Shown here in pieces: positions 9,321 through 17,796 of a DNA stretch of 64,000 nucleotides. The first letter of the stretch is position 1; every line of letters begins with the position of its first letter. Both the position numbers and the translations under genes were made by a program. The notes under the pieces were generated by a model, which saw only the letters and a list, made by a program, of their open reading frames with translations, did no database searches and was not told the origin of the DNA. Source of the stretch: CAVVZJ01 sp963752755 (lineage in GTDB: Bacteria > Planctomycetota > Planctomycetia > Isosphaerales > Isosphaeraceae); NCBI GenBank assembly GCA_963752755.1, contig CAVVZJ010000004.1, positions 682,001 to 746,000 on the forward strand, read 5' to 3'.

Positions 9321-9446
9321 TCGCAATCGTCTGGCATCGTTCCTCTTCCCTTGGCCCTTTTTCTGTCGAACCTGCTTGACGCCTTCTTGGCGTCCTGCTA
9401 CTTTACCACGCAAAGCAGAATTCATTGAGGCACGGAGCATCGGGGC

Positions 9447-10067
9447 ATGGCCACGGAGCTTCATGAAGCGTTGGAGCGGATCGCCCAGATCCGCCACCAG
9501 ATGGCCCGGACGGAGGTCTTCCGGGGTTACCGGGCCTTGCCGGTGGCCTTCTCGGGAACCCTGGCAGTCGGGGCGGGTCTGGCGCAGGCGGTCTGGTTGG
9601 CGAGGCCGATGGAGCAGCTCGGATCGTATCTGGCGCTCTGGATCGGAGCCGCGGTGCTCAGCGGCGTGGCGGCCGGGGCGGGGATGATCGACCGCCGCCG
9701 ACGCGCCGCGTCGGCCTGGAACAGGGAGATCACCCGTCTGGCGATCGACCAGTTCACACCTTGCTTGATCGCCGGTGGTTTGCTGACAGCGGTGATCGGC
9801 ACCACAGCGTCTGAGGTCGCGTGGATGCTTCCGGGGCTCTGGCAAATCCTCTTCAGCCTTGGAATCTTTGCGTCTTGCCGGCTTCTGCCACGGGCGACCT
9901 GGGCCGTGGCTGTCTTCTACCTGATCGCCGGGGTCGTGACCCTCGGCCTGGCTCGTGGCGCCTCGGCGCTCTCGCCTTGGGCGATGGCCGCTCCGTTTGG
10001 CCTGGGCCAGTTACTCGCGGCAGCGGTTCTCTATTGGACCCTGGAGCGCGACGATGCCCACCGATAA
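9447..10067 (+). CDS. membrane protein, unknown function, paired with a winged-helix regulator
   Basis: 206 residues with about five hydrophobic segments. A short cytoplasmic N-terminus with two basic helices (ALERIAQIRHQMARTEVFRGYR) precedes the first membrane span. I recognise no named family, though planctomycetes often place a similar protein next to a MarR/HTH_34-like regulator. The stop overlaps the start of the next gene by 14 bases (10054-10067), which implies translational coupling. The pair probably works as a regulator plus a membrane partner; what it controls is not visible. Confidence 0.8.
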   Translation: MATELHEALERIAQIRHQMARTEVFRGYRALPVAFSGTLAVGAGLAQAVWLARPMEQLGSYLALWIGAAVLSGVAAGAGMIDRRRRAASAWNREITRLAIDQFTPCLIAGGLLTAVIGTTASEVAWMLPGLWQILFSLGIFASCRLLPRATWAVAVFYLIAGVVTLGLARGASALSPWAMAAPFGLGQLLAAAVLYWTLERDDAHR

Positions 10068-10473
10068 GCCTCAACCCGAACCCGCCACTTCGAAAAGCTC
10101 CGGCCGGTTTGCCTACGAGGGGCTCGAGCGCGCCATCCACGAGAAGGCCCGCCTCGGGATCATGACCTCCCTCGCCTCCAACCCCCGTGGCCTTCTCTTC
10201 AACGACCTCAAGGAGTTCTGCACGCTCACCGACGGCAACCTCAGCCGCCACCTCCAGGTACTCCAGGAGGAAGGGCTCGTCGAGGTCTGGAAGGGCTACC
10301 ACCAGAAGCGTCCCCAGACGCTCGTCCGCCTCACCGACGACGGCCGCCGCCGCTTCATGGACTACATCGCCGAGTTGGAACAGGTCGTCGCCGACGCCCT
10401 CGGCGCCGCCCGCGATGCCACGGTCCCCGCTCCGGCCCAGCCCAGTCGCGCCGAGGGCTGGTCGCACGCCTGA
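10054..10473 (+). CDS. winged-helix transcriptional regulator (HTH_34 / MarR-like)
   Basis: 139 residues. The central domain IHEKARLGIMTSLASNPRGLLFNDLKEF, then TDGNLSRHLQVLQEEGLVEV, is the helix-turn-helix and wing of the DNA-binding 'transcriptional regulator' family PF13601, including the wing residues RPQTLVRLTDDGRRRF. Start ATG 10054 lies inside the end of the membrane-protein gene, so the two are co-translated. An alanine/proline tail follows the domain. Members usually repress their own operon; the target here is unknown. Confidence 0.88.
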   Translation: MPTDKPQPEPATSKSSGRFAYEGLERAIHEKARLGIMTSLASNPRGLLFNDLKEFCTLTDGNLSRHLQVLQEEGLVEVWKGYHQKRPQTLVRLTDDGRRRFMDYIAELEQVVADALGAARDATVPAPAQPSRAEGWSHA

Positions 10474-10495
10474 AATCCCGACCGGCCAATCCACA

Positions 10496-10520
10496 CGGCC
10501 GCATGTCGGCCGCTTTCTTC
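10496..10520 (+). terminator. possible terminator after the regulator gene
   Basis: Two cggccg hexamers (10496-10501, 10507-10512) can form a 6-bp GC stem with a 5-base loop, followed by ctttctt. It lies 23 bases after the regulator stop. The stem is short, so this is tentative. Confidence 0.35.
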
Positions 10521-10595
10521 GGCCTTAATGCTTTGTAACACAAAGTTCATTCGATTCTAGAGTTGACAGCGACGCCAGGAGAAGGAGAGACTGCG

Positions 10596-11474
10596 ATGGA
10601 GGTGATCCGTGCTGACGTCTTGGGGATGTGCTTTGGCGTCAAGGATGCCCTGGCGGTGATCGACGCGATCGACCAGCCTGACCGGGTGACGATCCACGGC
10701 GAGCTAGTCCACAACCCGGCGGTTCTCGCCCGCCTCGACGAGCGTGGCTTCCACCGCATGTCCGAAGCCGGTCGCGAGGGCGCCCCGGCTCCGGTGACTT
10801 CCGACGTGCTCATTACGGCCCACGGGGTCAGCGACGCCGAGCGCGACCGCCTCGTCGCGGCCGGAAAGCGCCTGATCGACACGACCTGCCCGCTGGTTCT
10901 TCGCGTCCACCGCGCCGCGAGGGCGCTGGAAGCGCAGGGATATCACGTCCTGGTCATCGGTAAGCACAATCATATCGAGGTTCGCGGCTTGACCGGCGAC
11001 CTCCGGGCCTTTGACGTTCTCGAATCGCCCGACGACGTCCGCCGGTTCGACGTCCCCCGGCTGGGGATCGTCTGCCAGACGACGATGCCGCTCCGGACCG
11101 TGCAGTCGATCCGTAGGGTGATCAGCCGCCTGAACCCTGACGCCCAGGAAATCCGATTCGTCGATACAGTCTGCCGGCCGACGAAGGAGCGTCAGCGAGC
11201 TCTGGAGCGACTGGTGGAGCGAGTCGAGGCGATGGTAGTTGTGGGCGGCCGGAACTCGAACAACACCCGCGAGTTGGTGTCTCTCTGCCATGAGCGCGGG
11301 GTGCCTGCAAGGCATGTCGAAGGACCGGGCGAGCTTGATCCATCCTGGTTCGAGGGCGTCTCCGTCGTTGGGCTGACGGCCGGAACCTCGACCCTCGATG
11401 AAACAATCGAGGCAGTTTACAAGGCATTGGTCCGTATCCATTCCCTGGTTGGAGCTTCGCATGAGCACTTTTGA
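10596..11474 (+). CDS. ispH: 4-hydroxy-3-methylbut-2-enyl diphosphate reductase (IspH/LytB)
   Basis: Last step of the MEP isoprenoid pathway, reducing HMBPP to IPP and DMAPP with a [4Fe-4S] cluster in the cytoplasm. All three cluster cysteines are visible: DVLGMCFGVK, DTTCPLV and FVDTVCRPTKERQ. Substrate residues also match: IHGELVHNP, TAHGVS, HIEV (family HPEV), QTTM, and GTSTLDETI. The family S-S-N triad appears as NSNN, so its second Ser is Asn here. 292 residues is slightly short for the family. ATG 10596 follows ggagaaggagag. The stop overlaps the next gene by 14 bases. Confidence 0.93.
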   Translation: MEVIRADVLGMCFGVKDALAVIDAIDQPDRVTIHGELVHNPAVLARLDERGFHRMSEAGREGAPAPVTSDVLITAHGVSDAERDRLVAAGKRLIDTTCPLVLRVHRAARALEAQGYHVLVIGKHNHIEVRGLTGDLRAFDVLESPDDVRRFDVPRLGIVCQTTMPLRTVQSIRRVISRLNPDAQEIRFVDTVCRPTKERQRALERLVERVEAMVVVGGRNSNNTRELVSLCHERGVPARHVEGPGELDPSWFEGVSVVGLTAGTSTLDETIEAVYKALVRIHSLVGASHEHF

Positions 11475-12261
11475 TGCGACTCGAGCCGCGACCGAATCCC
11501 GCCGATCATCCTCCGGCTGGCATGCCTACTTCCGGGCCAATGCCGGCGCTCTGCTGGCGATCCCCTGGGAGCGAGGCGCGGACCTTTCGGGGGCTGAGCG
11601 TCGGACCATCATACGATCGATCCAGATCTTCCAGCTCGGCGAGAGTTCCGACGGCCGCCGCTTCCTCCGCCTGGCTCACCGCCACGCCCTCCGCGACGAC
11701 GACCCCGACTACGCTCAGGCCGCTGCCCTCTTCATCGGCGAGGAGCATCGCCACGCCCTTGACCTCGGCCGCTTTCTCGCCCTCCACGGCATCCCCCCGA
11801 TCCGCCGGAGTCTCGCCGACAGCGTCTTCCGCGTCTTGCGGCACCTGGCTGGTCTGGAGCTTTCCATCTCCGTTCTCATCTCGGCCGAAGTGATCGCCCA
11901 GGTCTATTACGCGGCTCTCCGCGACTCCACCAACTCCGCCGTTCTCCGCCGCCTCTGCGATCAGATCCTCCGTGACGAGGACGCCCACGTCCGCTTCCAG
12001 GCCGAGCGGCTGGCGTTGCTCCGCTCTCACCGCCCACGCTGGTTGAACGGCCTGACTTGCCTGGCCCACCGCGCCTTCTTCGCCGGGACCTGCTTCATCG
12101 TCTGGCTCGACCACGGCTCCGTCTTCCTCGCCGGTGGGCTCGGAATCCGTCCTTTCTGGCACACGGCGTGGAGGGCGTTCGAGGCCGCCCTGCAACGGAT
12201 GAATCCGTCGGCGGTCGTATCCTCGCTCACGATCGAGAAGGTCGCCTGCCATGAGACGTAA
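11461..12261 (+). CDS. ferritin-like di-iron protein
   Basis: 266 residues, ATG 11461 inside the end of ispH (14-base overlap), so the two are translationally coupled. The iron-ligand pairs of a ferritin-like four-helix bundle are visible: an early Glu in IQIFQLGESSDG, then FIGEEHRHA, a Glu in LISAEVIAQ and RDEDAHVRFQ. A hydrophobic C-terminal segment (AHRAFFAGTCFIVWLDHG) suggests membrane association, as in membrane-bound di-iron oxidases. Substrate and reaction are unknown. Coupling to an iron-sulfur enzyme suggests a role in redox or isoprenoid modification, but that is inference. Confidence 0.8.
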   Translation: MSTFDATRAATESRRSSSGWHAYFRANAGALLAIPWERGADLSGAERRTIIRSIQIFQLGESSDGRRFLRLAHRHALRDDDPDYAQAAALFIGEEHRHALDLGRFLALHGIPPIRRSLADSVFRVLRHLAGLELSISVLISAEVIAQVYYAALRDSTNSAVLRRLCDQILRDEDAHVRFQAERLALLRSHRPRWLNGLTCLAHRAFFAGTCFIVWLDHGSVFLAGGLGIRPFWHTAWRAFEAALQRMNPSAVVSSLTIEKVACHET

Positions 12262-12400
12262 TCCCGCCCTTGAGGAGCGTGAAGAACACCGCTCCTGCGC
12301 CCTCTACGACGCGATGTTGGTCGGCCTGGCCGGGCTGGCGCTCGTCGCGTGGATGAATCGCTCGGGCGTGGTCCTCCAGCCGGGTGCGACCATCCAGTAG
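12251..12400 (+). CDS. small 49-residue protein with one membrane segment
   Basis: ATG 12251 overlaps the end of the ferritin-like gene by 11 bases and the frame ends at TAG 12398. An acidic/basic N-terminus (LEEREEHRS) precedes a hydrophobic stretch (MLVGLAGLALVAWM). The overlap repeats the coupling pattern of the two genes before it, which is the main reason to call it real. No family recognised. Confidence 0.5.
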   Translation: MRRNPALEEREEHRSCALYDAMLVGLAGLALVAWMNRSGVVLQPGATIQ

Positions 12401-12470
12401 GATGATTACGCTTTCCGCCCCGATCCCCGCATCGGCGGCTGGCTCGGGACCAACCTGGACGACACCTTCC

Positions 12471-13235
12471 ATGGCAAACGATCGATCCGTCTCCCTTGAC
12501 AACCGCCCCGGCGTGGTCCGCATCCTGACGGCCCTTGTGCTCTTCGGTGTCTCGTTTGGTTACGTCGAGGCGGCCGTCGTCACCGACCTACGCGCCGTGT
12601 ACGATCCGATTCACCGCCACCACCATCCCGATGTGGACGACGGCTCGCTCTTCCCGATCCTCACGCTCGAACAACTCCGCGCCGCGGGTGGCCGGCCGTT
12701 GCGGCTCCTGGGAATCGAGATGGTCCGCGAAGCGGCGACGATCCTGATGCTCGCGGGCGTTGCGTTGGCCGCAACCCGTCGGTCTTCCACGTGGCTGGCA
12801 GCCTTCGTGCTCGTCTTCGGCCTTTGGGACATCTGCTTTTACGTCTTCCTCAAGGTGCTCATCGACTGGCCTGGGTCGCTCCTCGAATGGGACCTCCTGT
12901 TCCTCCTCCCCGTCCCCTGGGCGGGTCCAGTCCTGGCACCAGTGGGCGTCGCCGCAGTGATGATCGTGGCTGGTTCGGTCGTGCTGGTCGAAGCAGAGTC
13001 AGGACGACCAACCGCTCATCGTCGAGGCGACTGGGCGGCGATCTTCCTTGGAGGCCTCGTTCTGATCGTCGCCTTCTGCTGGGACTGGCGGAATATCCTC
13101 GCGGGCGGCACCCCGAACCCGTTTCGCTGGGACCTCTACGCCCTCGGCCTCGCGATCGGACTGGCCGGCTTCGTTCACGGACTTCTCATGCCTCGCGAGT
13201 CCAAGTCGGCCCTGGCGATGACAGGCGATGCCTGA
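12471..13235 (+). CDS. polytopic membrane protein, unknown
   Basis: About 254 residues from ATG 12471, with six to seven hydrophobic helices (VVRILTALVLFGVSFGYVEA, then LVFGLWDICFYVFLKVLI). The loop RAVYDPIHRHHHPD is rich in histidine and might bind metal. I recognise no named family. It follows the small membrane ORF by 70 bases on the same strand, so it may be the last gene of the ispH operon. An alternative start at 12384 would add 29 unconvincing residues. Confidence 0.75.
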   Translation: MANDRSVSLDNRPGVVRILTALVLFGVSFGYVEAAVVTDLRAVYDPIHRHHHPDVDDGSLFPILTLEQLRAAGGRPLRLLGIEMVREAATILMLAGVALAATRRSSTWLAAFVLVFGLWDICFYVFLKVLIDWPGSLLEWDLLFLLPVPWAGPVLAPVGVAAVMIVAGSVVLVEAESGRPTAHRRGDWAAIFLGGLVLIVAFCWDWRNILAGGTPNPFRWDLYALGLAIGLAGFVHGLLMPRESKSALAMTGDA

Positions 13236-13243
13236 GCCGATGA

Positions 13244-13791
13244 TCAGAGTCCGACCCACGGAACATCGTTGACTCCAGCCCGCCGGTTGACTACCCTCGC
13301 CATCACGAACAGCAGGTCGCCGAGCCGGTTCAGGTAGGTCATAATCTCCGGCGCGACGTGCTCGCCCGCCTGGTGGCTTAAGCGAACGACGGCCCGCTCG
13401 GCTCGCCGGCAAACCGTCCTCGCCAGATGGAATTGGGCGGCCGCAGGCAACCTCCGGGCAGAATGAACTGCGTCAAGGGCGGCAATTCGGCCTCTAAGGC
13501 GTCAATCTCCTGCTCCAGGAACAAAACCCGATCCGACTTCACGGCCGATGCGAAGCGACCCTCGGGGTGCGGATCGGCCAGCGCGGCACCGACGGCGAAG
13601 AGGTCGTCCTGGAGCCGGGCGGCCAGGGCATCGGCTGCTGTGTCGAGCCTCGACGCCCGCGCGATACCCAGCGCGGCATTCAGCTCATCGACGGTCCCAT
13701 AGGCGTCGATGCGAAGGTTGTCCTTGCCAAGTCGGCCGGGACCGAGCAGGCCGGTTGTGCCGTCGTCACCGGTCTTCGTGTAAATCTTCAC
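13244..13791 (-). CDS. pduO: cob(I)alamin adenosyltransferase, PduO type (frameshifted near 13455)
   Basis: Transfers the 5'-deoxyadenosyl group of ATP to cob(I)alamin to make coenzyme B12. The ATP-binding N-terminus MKIYTKTGDDGTTGLLGPGR, DAYGTVDELNAALG and FILPGG are classic PduO/MMAB blocks. After FILPGG the match moves to another frame (AAQFHLARTVCRRAERAVV, then YLNRLGDLLFVMARVVN), so a one-base indel lies near 13455. The corrected length, about 183 residues, is normal. It is transcribed away from the TolB-like gene. No cobalamin riboswitch is visible upstream. Confidence 0.9.
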
Positions 13792-13983
13792 GATCGCTTG
13801 ACTCCCAGACCATCCGGTCGGATCGGGCCGCGTCGCGCCGGTTGGCGGGCGGGGCGGCCGGCCTTTATACTAGGCAAGCCGATGGGGACCGGAAAGTCCC
13901 GTCGGGTCGATCGCCCGCCCTGGATCATCGCAATCCGCTCGACTGCCAGAACCCGCTAATGCCCCGCCACGGAGCCCCCGCCG

Positions 13984-15039
13984 ATGTTCCCCCTGCTCAT
14001 CCTGACCGCTACCCTCGCCCAGCACCCGACGGCTCCCTCCCAGTCGGCCGAAGATGCCATCCGCGAGGCCCGGCACCTGACGAACATCCGCCAGGTCACT
14101 TTTGGCTTCCCCCGCGCCGGCGAGGGCTACTTCAGCCCCGATACCTCGAAAGTCATCTTTCAGGCATATCCCCCCGTTCTCCCCACAATCTTCTTGCAGC
14201 CTGCCCCAAACCAGGAATCCTACCAGATCTACCTCGCCGACCTGTTGAAGAACGCCACGCCGAAGCTCGTCAGTACCGGCAAGGGTCAGTGCACCTGCGC
14301 CGCCTTCCACCCCGACGGCCAGTCGATCCTCTTCGCCTCCTCCCACCTCGACCCGGACGTCGACGCCCCCCGCCCACATCGTGGACCAGCCTATAGCCGC
14401 ACGGAACGCTACAAGTGGGAATTCCCCGAGCATATGGACATTTTCAAGGCCGACCTCGACGGCCAGCACCTCGTTCGCCTGACCGATGCCCCCGGCTACG
14501 ACGCTGAAGGCAGCTACTCACCCGACGGCAAGCAGATCATCTTCACATCGTTCCGCGACGGCAATGCCGAGATTTATATCATGGACGCCGACGGCTCCCA
14601 CCCCCGCCGGATTACCCACGCTCCCGGCTACGACGGTGGTCCCTTCTTTTCACCCGACGGCCGGCGAATCATCTACCGGAGCGACCGCAAGGACAACGAC
14701 CTTCTCCAGATCTTCGTCAACAACACCGAAGGCACCGCTGAACGCCAGCTCACCGACGATGACAACGTCAACTGGGGCCCCTACTGGCATCCCGATGGCC
14801 AACACATCATCTACGCTACCAGCAAGCACGGTCATCAAAACTATGAACTCTACCTCATGAACGTGGACACTCGCGCCCAGGAACGCATCACCTTCCACGA
14901 GGGCTTCGACGGCCTCCCCGTTTTCAGCCCCGACGGCAAGAGGCTGTTGTGGACCTCCAGCGGCCGCACCCCTGACCACAAGAGCCAGCTCTTCCTCGCC
15001 GACTTCACCCTCACACCCACGACCGAGGCCAGTCGTTGA
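13984..15039 (+). CDS. secreted TolB-like (PD40) beta-propeller protein
   Basis: 351 residues: a short signal peptide (MFPLLILTATLAQ), then repeated PD40 blades with the hallmark pattern YSPDGKQIIFTSFRDGNAEIY, FSPDGRRIIYRSDRKDN, WHPDGQHIIYATSKHG and FSPDGKRLLWTSSG. The domain folds as a six-bladed propeller like TolB. No accompanying Tol/Pal genes are present, so it is probably not the Tol system component but one of the many planctomycete TolB-family proteins, possibly carbohydrate- or peptide-binding. The start follows cggagcccccgccg with no strong ribosome site. Confidence 0.88.
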   Translation: MFPLLILTATLAQHPTAPSQSAEDAIREARHLTNIRQVTFGFPRAGEGYFSPDTSKVIFQAYPPVLPTIFLQPAPNQESYQIYLADLLKNATPKLVSTGKGQCTCAAFHPDGQSILFASSHLDPDVDAPRPHRGPAYSRTERYKWEFPEHMDIFKADLDGQHLVRLTDAPGYDAEGSYSPDGKQIIFTSFRDGNAEIYIMDADGSHPRRITHAPGYDGGPFFSPDGRRIIYRSDRKDNDLLQIFVNNTEGTAERQLTDDDNVNWGPYWHPDGQHIIYATSKHGHQNYELYLMNVDTRAQERITFHEGFDGLPVFSPDGKRLLWTSSGRTPDHKSQLFLADFTLTPTTEASR

Positions 15040-15062
15040 TCCCCGCTACAAGGAATCAACCA

Positions 15063-15091
15063 TTGACGGTTGACCAGCTTCGGCATTACAT
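15063..15091 (+). promoter_or_regulatory. candidate sigma-70-like promoter for the DinB gene
   Basis: ttgacg (15063-15068) and ttacat (15086-15091) are separated by 17 bases, 52 bases before the DinB start, in an otherwise gene-free 104-bp gap. Consensus match only; planctomycete promoters are poorly defined. Confidence 0.3.
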
Positions 15092-15143
15092 TCCCTCCGT
15101 TCACCCCGACCTCGAAGCCCACTGAATCCCCGAGAGCCCCGAG

Positions 15144-15632
15144 ATGCACGCCAAGGAAGCTATCCGCAACACGCTCGACACCAGCGATATGGTGATCGAT
15201 GCCTACCTCAAGGACCTTGATGACGCCGACTTACTCGTTCGTCCGATCACCGGGATGAACCACATCGCCTGGCAGCTCGGCCACCTCATCAAGTCCGAGC
15301 GCAACTTCATCGAGATGATCCAGCCCGGCTCCTGCCCCCCGCTGCCCGACGACTTCGACGAGGGCCACGGCCGCAACGTCAACGCCGAGGATGACCCGGC
15401 CAAGTATTACTCTCGGGCGAAATACCAAGAACTTTGGAAAGCCCAGCGCCAGGCGACGCGCTCCGTGCTCGAATCGCTCTCCGATGCCGACTTCGACCGC
15501 ACGGACCCTCGTTTCCCGCCGTTCGCTCCGACCTGTGGGGCCCTGCTGAACCTCTGTGGCACGCACCCCTTGATGCACGCCGGCCAGTTCGTCGCCGTCC
15601 GCCGGCAAACGGGCAAGCCTGTCGCGATCTGA
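15144..15632 (+). CDS. DinB-family protein
   Basis: 162 residues. The DinB/YfiT four-helix metal-binding fold is suggested by MNHIAWQLGHLIKSERNFIEM (first His ligand) and CGTHPLMHAGQFVAVRRQTGK (C-terminal H-x3-H pair). DLDDADLLVRPITG is a common opening of planctomycete members. These proteins are putative metal-dependent thiol S-transferases or hydrolases; the substrate is unknown. The gene ends 10 bases from the convergent asparaginase gene. Confidence 0.88.
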   Translation: MHAKEAIRNTLDTSDMVIDAYLKDLDDADLLVRPITGMNHIAWQLGHLIKSERNFIEMIQPGSCPPLPDDFDEGHGRNVNAEDDPAKYYSRAKYQELWKAQRQATRSVLESLSDADFDRTDPRFPPFAPTCGALLNLCGTHPLMHAGQFVAVRRQTGKPVAI

Positions 15633-15641
15633 CTTCGCCGC

Positions 15642-16700
15642 CTACTCGCGAAAGATCGCGACCCGGACCTGGCCGTCCTCGGCGATGTATCCCCGATACA
15701 TCCCTTCCGAGTTGAACGGCCAGGCGTATCCCCCTTGGACGTCGAGAGCAATCGCCCCTCCCTCTCCGCCGGCCTCCTTGAGTGTGGTCTTAATCACATG
15801 ATCGGTCGCCTCCGCGATGGAGAGACCCTTGTACCGGACAAGGGCCGCGATGTTGTGGGCGACGGCATAGCGGATGAAGAACTCGCCGTGACCGGTGCAG
15901 GAGACGGCGCACGAGGCGTCGTCGGCGTAGGTGCCGGCGCCGATGATCGGGGAGTCACCGATGCGGCCGAACCGCTTGTTCGTCATGCCGCCTGTCGAGG
16001 TGCCGGCGGCAAGGTGACCATCGCGGTCGAGGGCCACGGCGCCAACAGTTCCGAAATAGGGCCGACCCGACGTCCCACGGTCGGCCTGGTCGGGCTTCTC
16101 CTTCGCGAGTACCGCCTCCAGTTGCCTGCGGCGGAACGCGGTGGAAAAGTAGCCGTTCTCAACGATCTCCAGTCAGGCTTTCTCGGCGAACTCATCGGCA
16201 CCCGGTCCGGCGAGGAGGACGTGAGGTGATCGCTCCATCACGGCCCTTGCGGCGCGAATCGGATTCTTCACCGTCGTCACGCCCGCCACGGCGCCGGCCC
16301 GCCTCGCGGCCCCTTCCATGATCGAGGCGTCCAGCTCATGACGGCCGTCATGGGTAAAGACGGCCCCCTTGCCGGCATTGAACAGCGGGGAATCCTCCAG
16401 TACGACCAGGGCGGCCTCGATGGCCTCCACGCTGGAGCGGCCGTCCTTCAAGACGTCGTAGCCGGCGCGGAGGGCCAGTTCGAGGGCCTCGTGATAGGCC
16501 CGCTCCTTCTCCGGCGTCAGTACGGAACGAGAGAGCGTACCGGCCCCGCCGTGGATGACGAGGACCACTCGTGGTTCCGCGGCTCGAGCGCACGGCTCAA
16601 CACCGCCACCGGCGATCACGGAGAGCATGGCGACGACCGAAAGCCAGCCAGTTGGCAAGAGCCTTTGCCGGGTCTTCGAGGATAATCGACGATCGTTCAT
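15642..16700 (-). pseudogene. isoaspartyl peptidase/L-asparaginase (Ntn-hydrolase) with in-frame TGA
   Basis: Secreted plant-type asparaginase: signal peptide ending ARAAEP, then VLVIHGGAGTLSR, SSVEAIEAALVVLEDSPLFNAGKGAVFT and ELDASIMEG of the alpha chain. The autocleavage site and nucleophile are at TVGAVALDRDG, followed by TSTGGMTNKRFGRIGDSPIIGAGTYA of the beta chain. One TGA at 16173-16175 interrupts AEKA-stop-LEIVENGYFSTAF; the frame is unchanged before and after (221 codons between the two starts), so this is a point nonsense change, GGA to TGA being the simplest. Everything else is intact. It is a recent pseudogene or a sequencing error. No SECIS context was seen, so selenocysteine is not proposed. 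Confidence 0.87.
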
Positions 16701-16726
16701 GTTCCGACTTTCCCGGGAAACGTGGG

Positions 16727-17421
16727 TCAGGTCCCGATCAACGCTTCCAGACGCTTCAAGCCCGGGTTAAGCCCGGAATGCCGCATGGCACGGACGTGGC
16801 CGCAAAGCGTTCGCCAGTCGTCGGGCGTATCGACGTCGTACCAGGGAGGCAGCACGGCGAGCGAGCGGCCGGCATCGCGGAGACGGTCGAGGGTCTGGCC
16901 GAGAACGAGTGCGCTACCCCAGGCGATACCGTCGAAGATTGGAGGCGCGAGGCGCGGCAGCCGAGCAGGTAGTAGCCACCGTCGGTCGCGGGGCCGAGGA
17001 CAACCTCCTTGTGGTCGAGCAGGACGAAGGCGGAGACGACGAAGTTCGGGTCGAGCGTCGGACTGTCGGAGCCGATCACGACGACCTTCTCGGCGCCATC
17101 GGCGAACTCACCCTCGAAGAAGGCTCGAAGACGGTCGCCAAGGTCGCCTTCGGTCTGAGGCTGGAGGGCGAAGGTGTCGGGCGCGCGATCGTCGAACCAG
17201 GGGCCAACGTCAGGCGGGTCGAACACCAGCACGCGACGGCCGCCGGGGGCGAGCACGCGGTCGGAGGCCCAGAGGGCGAGCGTGTCGAAGAGCATCGCCT
17301 CGTAAGCCTCGGCGGCGAAGGCGGGACCATAGGCAACGGAGAGTCGTGTCTTCACGCGCCCCGCCTCGGGCTTCTTGCCGAAGACTCCCAGCACGGAACG
17401 CATCGGCAGTGGCCAGGCCAT
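16727..17421 (-). CDS. TIGR04282-family glycosyltransferase (frameshifted near 16940)
   Basis: The N-terminus LGVFGKKPEAGRVKTRLSVAYG is the nucleotide-sugar binding start of the arsenosugar-type glycosyltransferase family (TIGR04282, GT-A fold). VVVIGSDSPTLDP carries the metal-binding Asp motif and GPATDGGYYLLGCR follows. After this the match switches frame (IFDGIAWGSALVLGQTL, then WYDVDTPDDW), ending at TGA 16727-16729, so one base is off. Corrected length is about 231 residues. It sits four bases from the glutaredoxin gene on the same strand. In other genomes such enzymes accompany a radical SAM partner, not seen here. Confidence 0.85.
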
Positions 17422-17424
17422 GTC

Positions 17425-17733
17425 TCAGTTCCCCGCCCGGCCCGCAGTCTCGACCGCGAGCAGGCGCTCTAGGAGGACCGGGTTCACCACCCCCTTGAAC
17501 CGAACCTTGCCATCAACTGCGACCACCGGCACGCTCAGGCCGTACGCCGCAACAAGCGTCGGATCGGTATCGATATCGACCTCCGCGATCGTGAATCGGT
17601 GATGGCGCTGGTAGCCTTTCAACAGATCGAGAGCCTTGTGACAACAGCAGCATTGCTGGCGAGTATAGACAGTGAATGTCAGGTGATCGGCCCGTTGCTG
17701 GGGCCGGAGAAATCGGCTGAGAAGCGTGGTCAT
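17425..17733 (-). CDS. glutaredoxin-family thiol-disulfide protein
   Basis: 102 residues from ATG 17733, preferred over 17760 because a ggaag ribosome site precedes it and the extra nine residues look non-native. FTVYTRQQCCCCHKALDLL holds the redox pair as C-C-C-C, two overlapping CxxC options. VDIDTDPTLVAAYGLSVPVV contains the cis-proline of the thioredoxin fold, and a final VDGKVRFKGVVN strand follows. Probably a small cytoplasmic oxidoreductase. Downstream of the molybdopterin enzyme gene (63-base gap), same strand. Confidence 0.85.
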   Translation of the reverse strand: MTTLLSRFLRPQQRADHLTFTVYTRQQCCCCHKALDLLKGYQRHHRFTIAEVDIDTDPTLVAAYGLSVPVVAVDGKVRFKGVVNPVLLERLLAVETAGRAGN

Positions 17734-17796
17734 GAAGGTCTTCCGGAACGTGAAAATCAAGGACTTGTTATCCCAAGACTCCAGATGGCTGGAGGC

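Noticed and set aside
13792..13983. cobalamin riboswitch upstream of the adenosyltransferase
   Set aside because: No B12-box-like sequence was found in the divergent region; it was only suggested by the enzyme's function.
16173..16175. TGA as a selenocysteine codon in the asparaginase
   Set aside because: The family has no selenoprotein members, the position is a non-catalytic glycine-like site, and no SECIS-like hairpin is evident.
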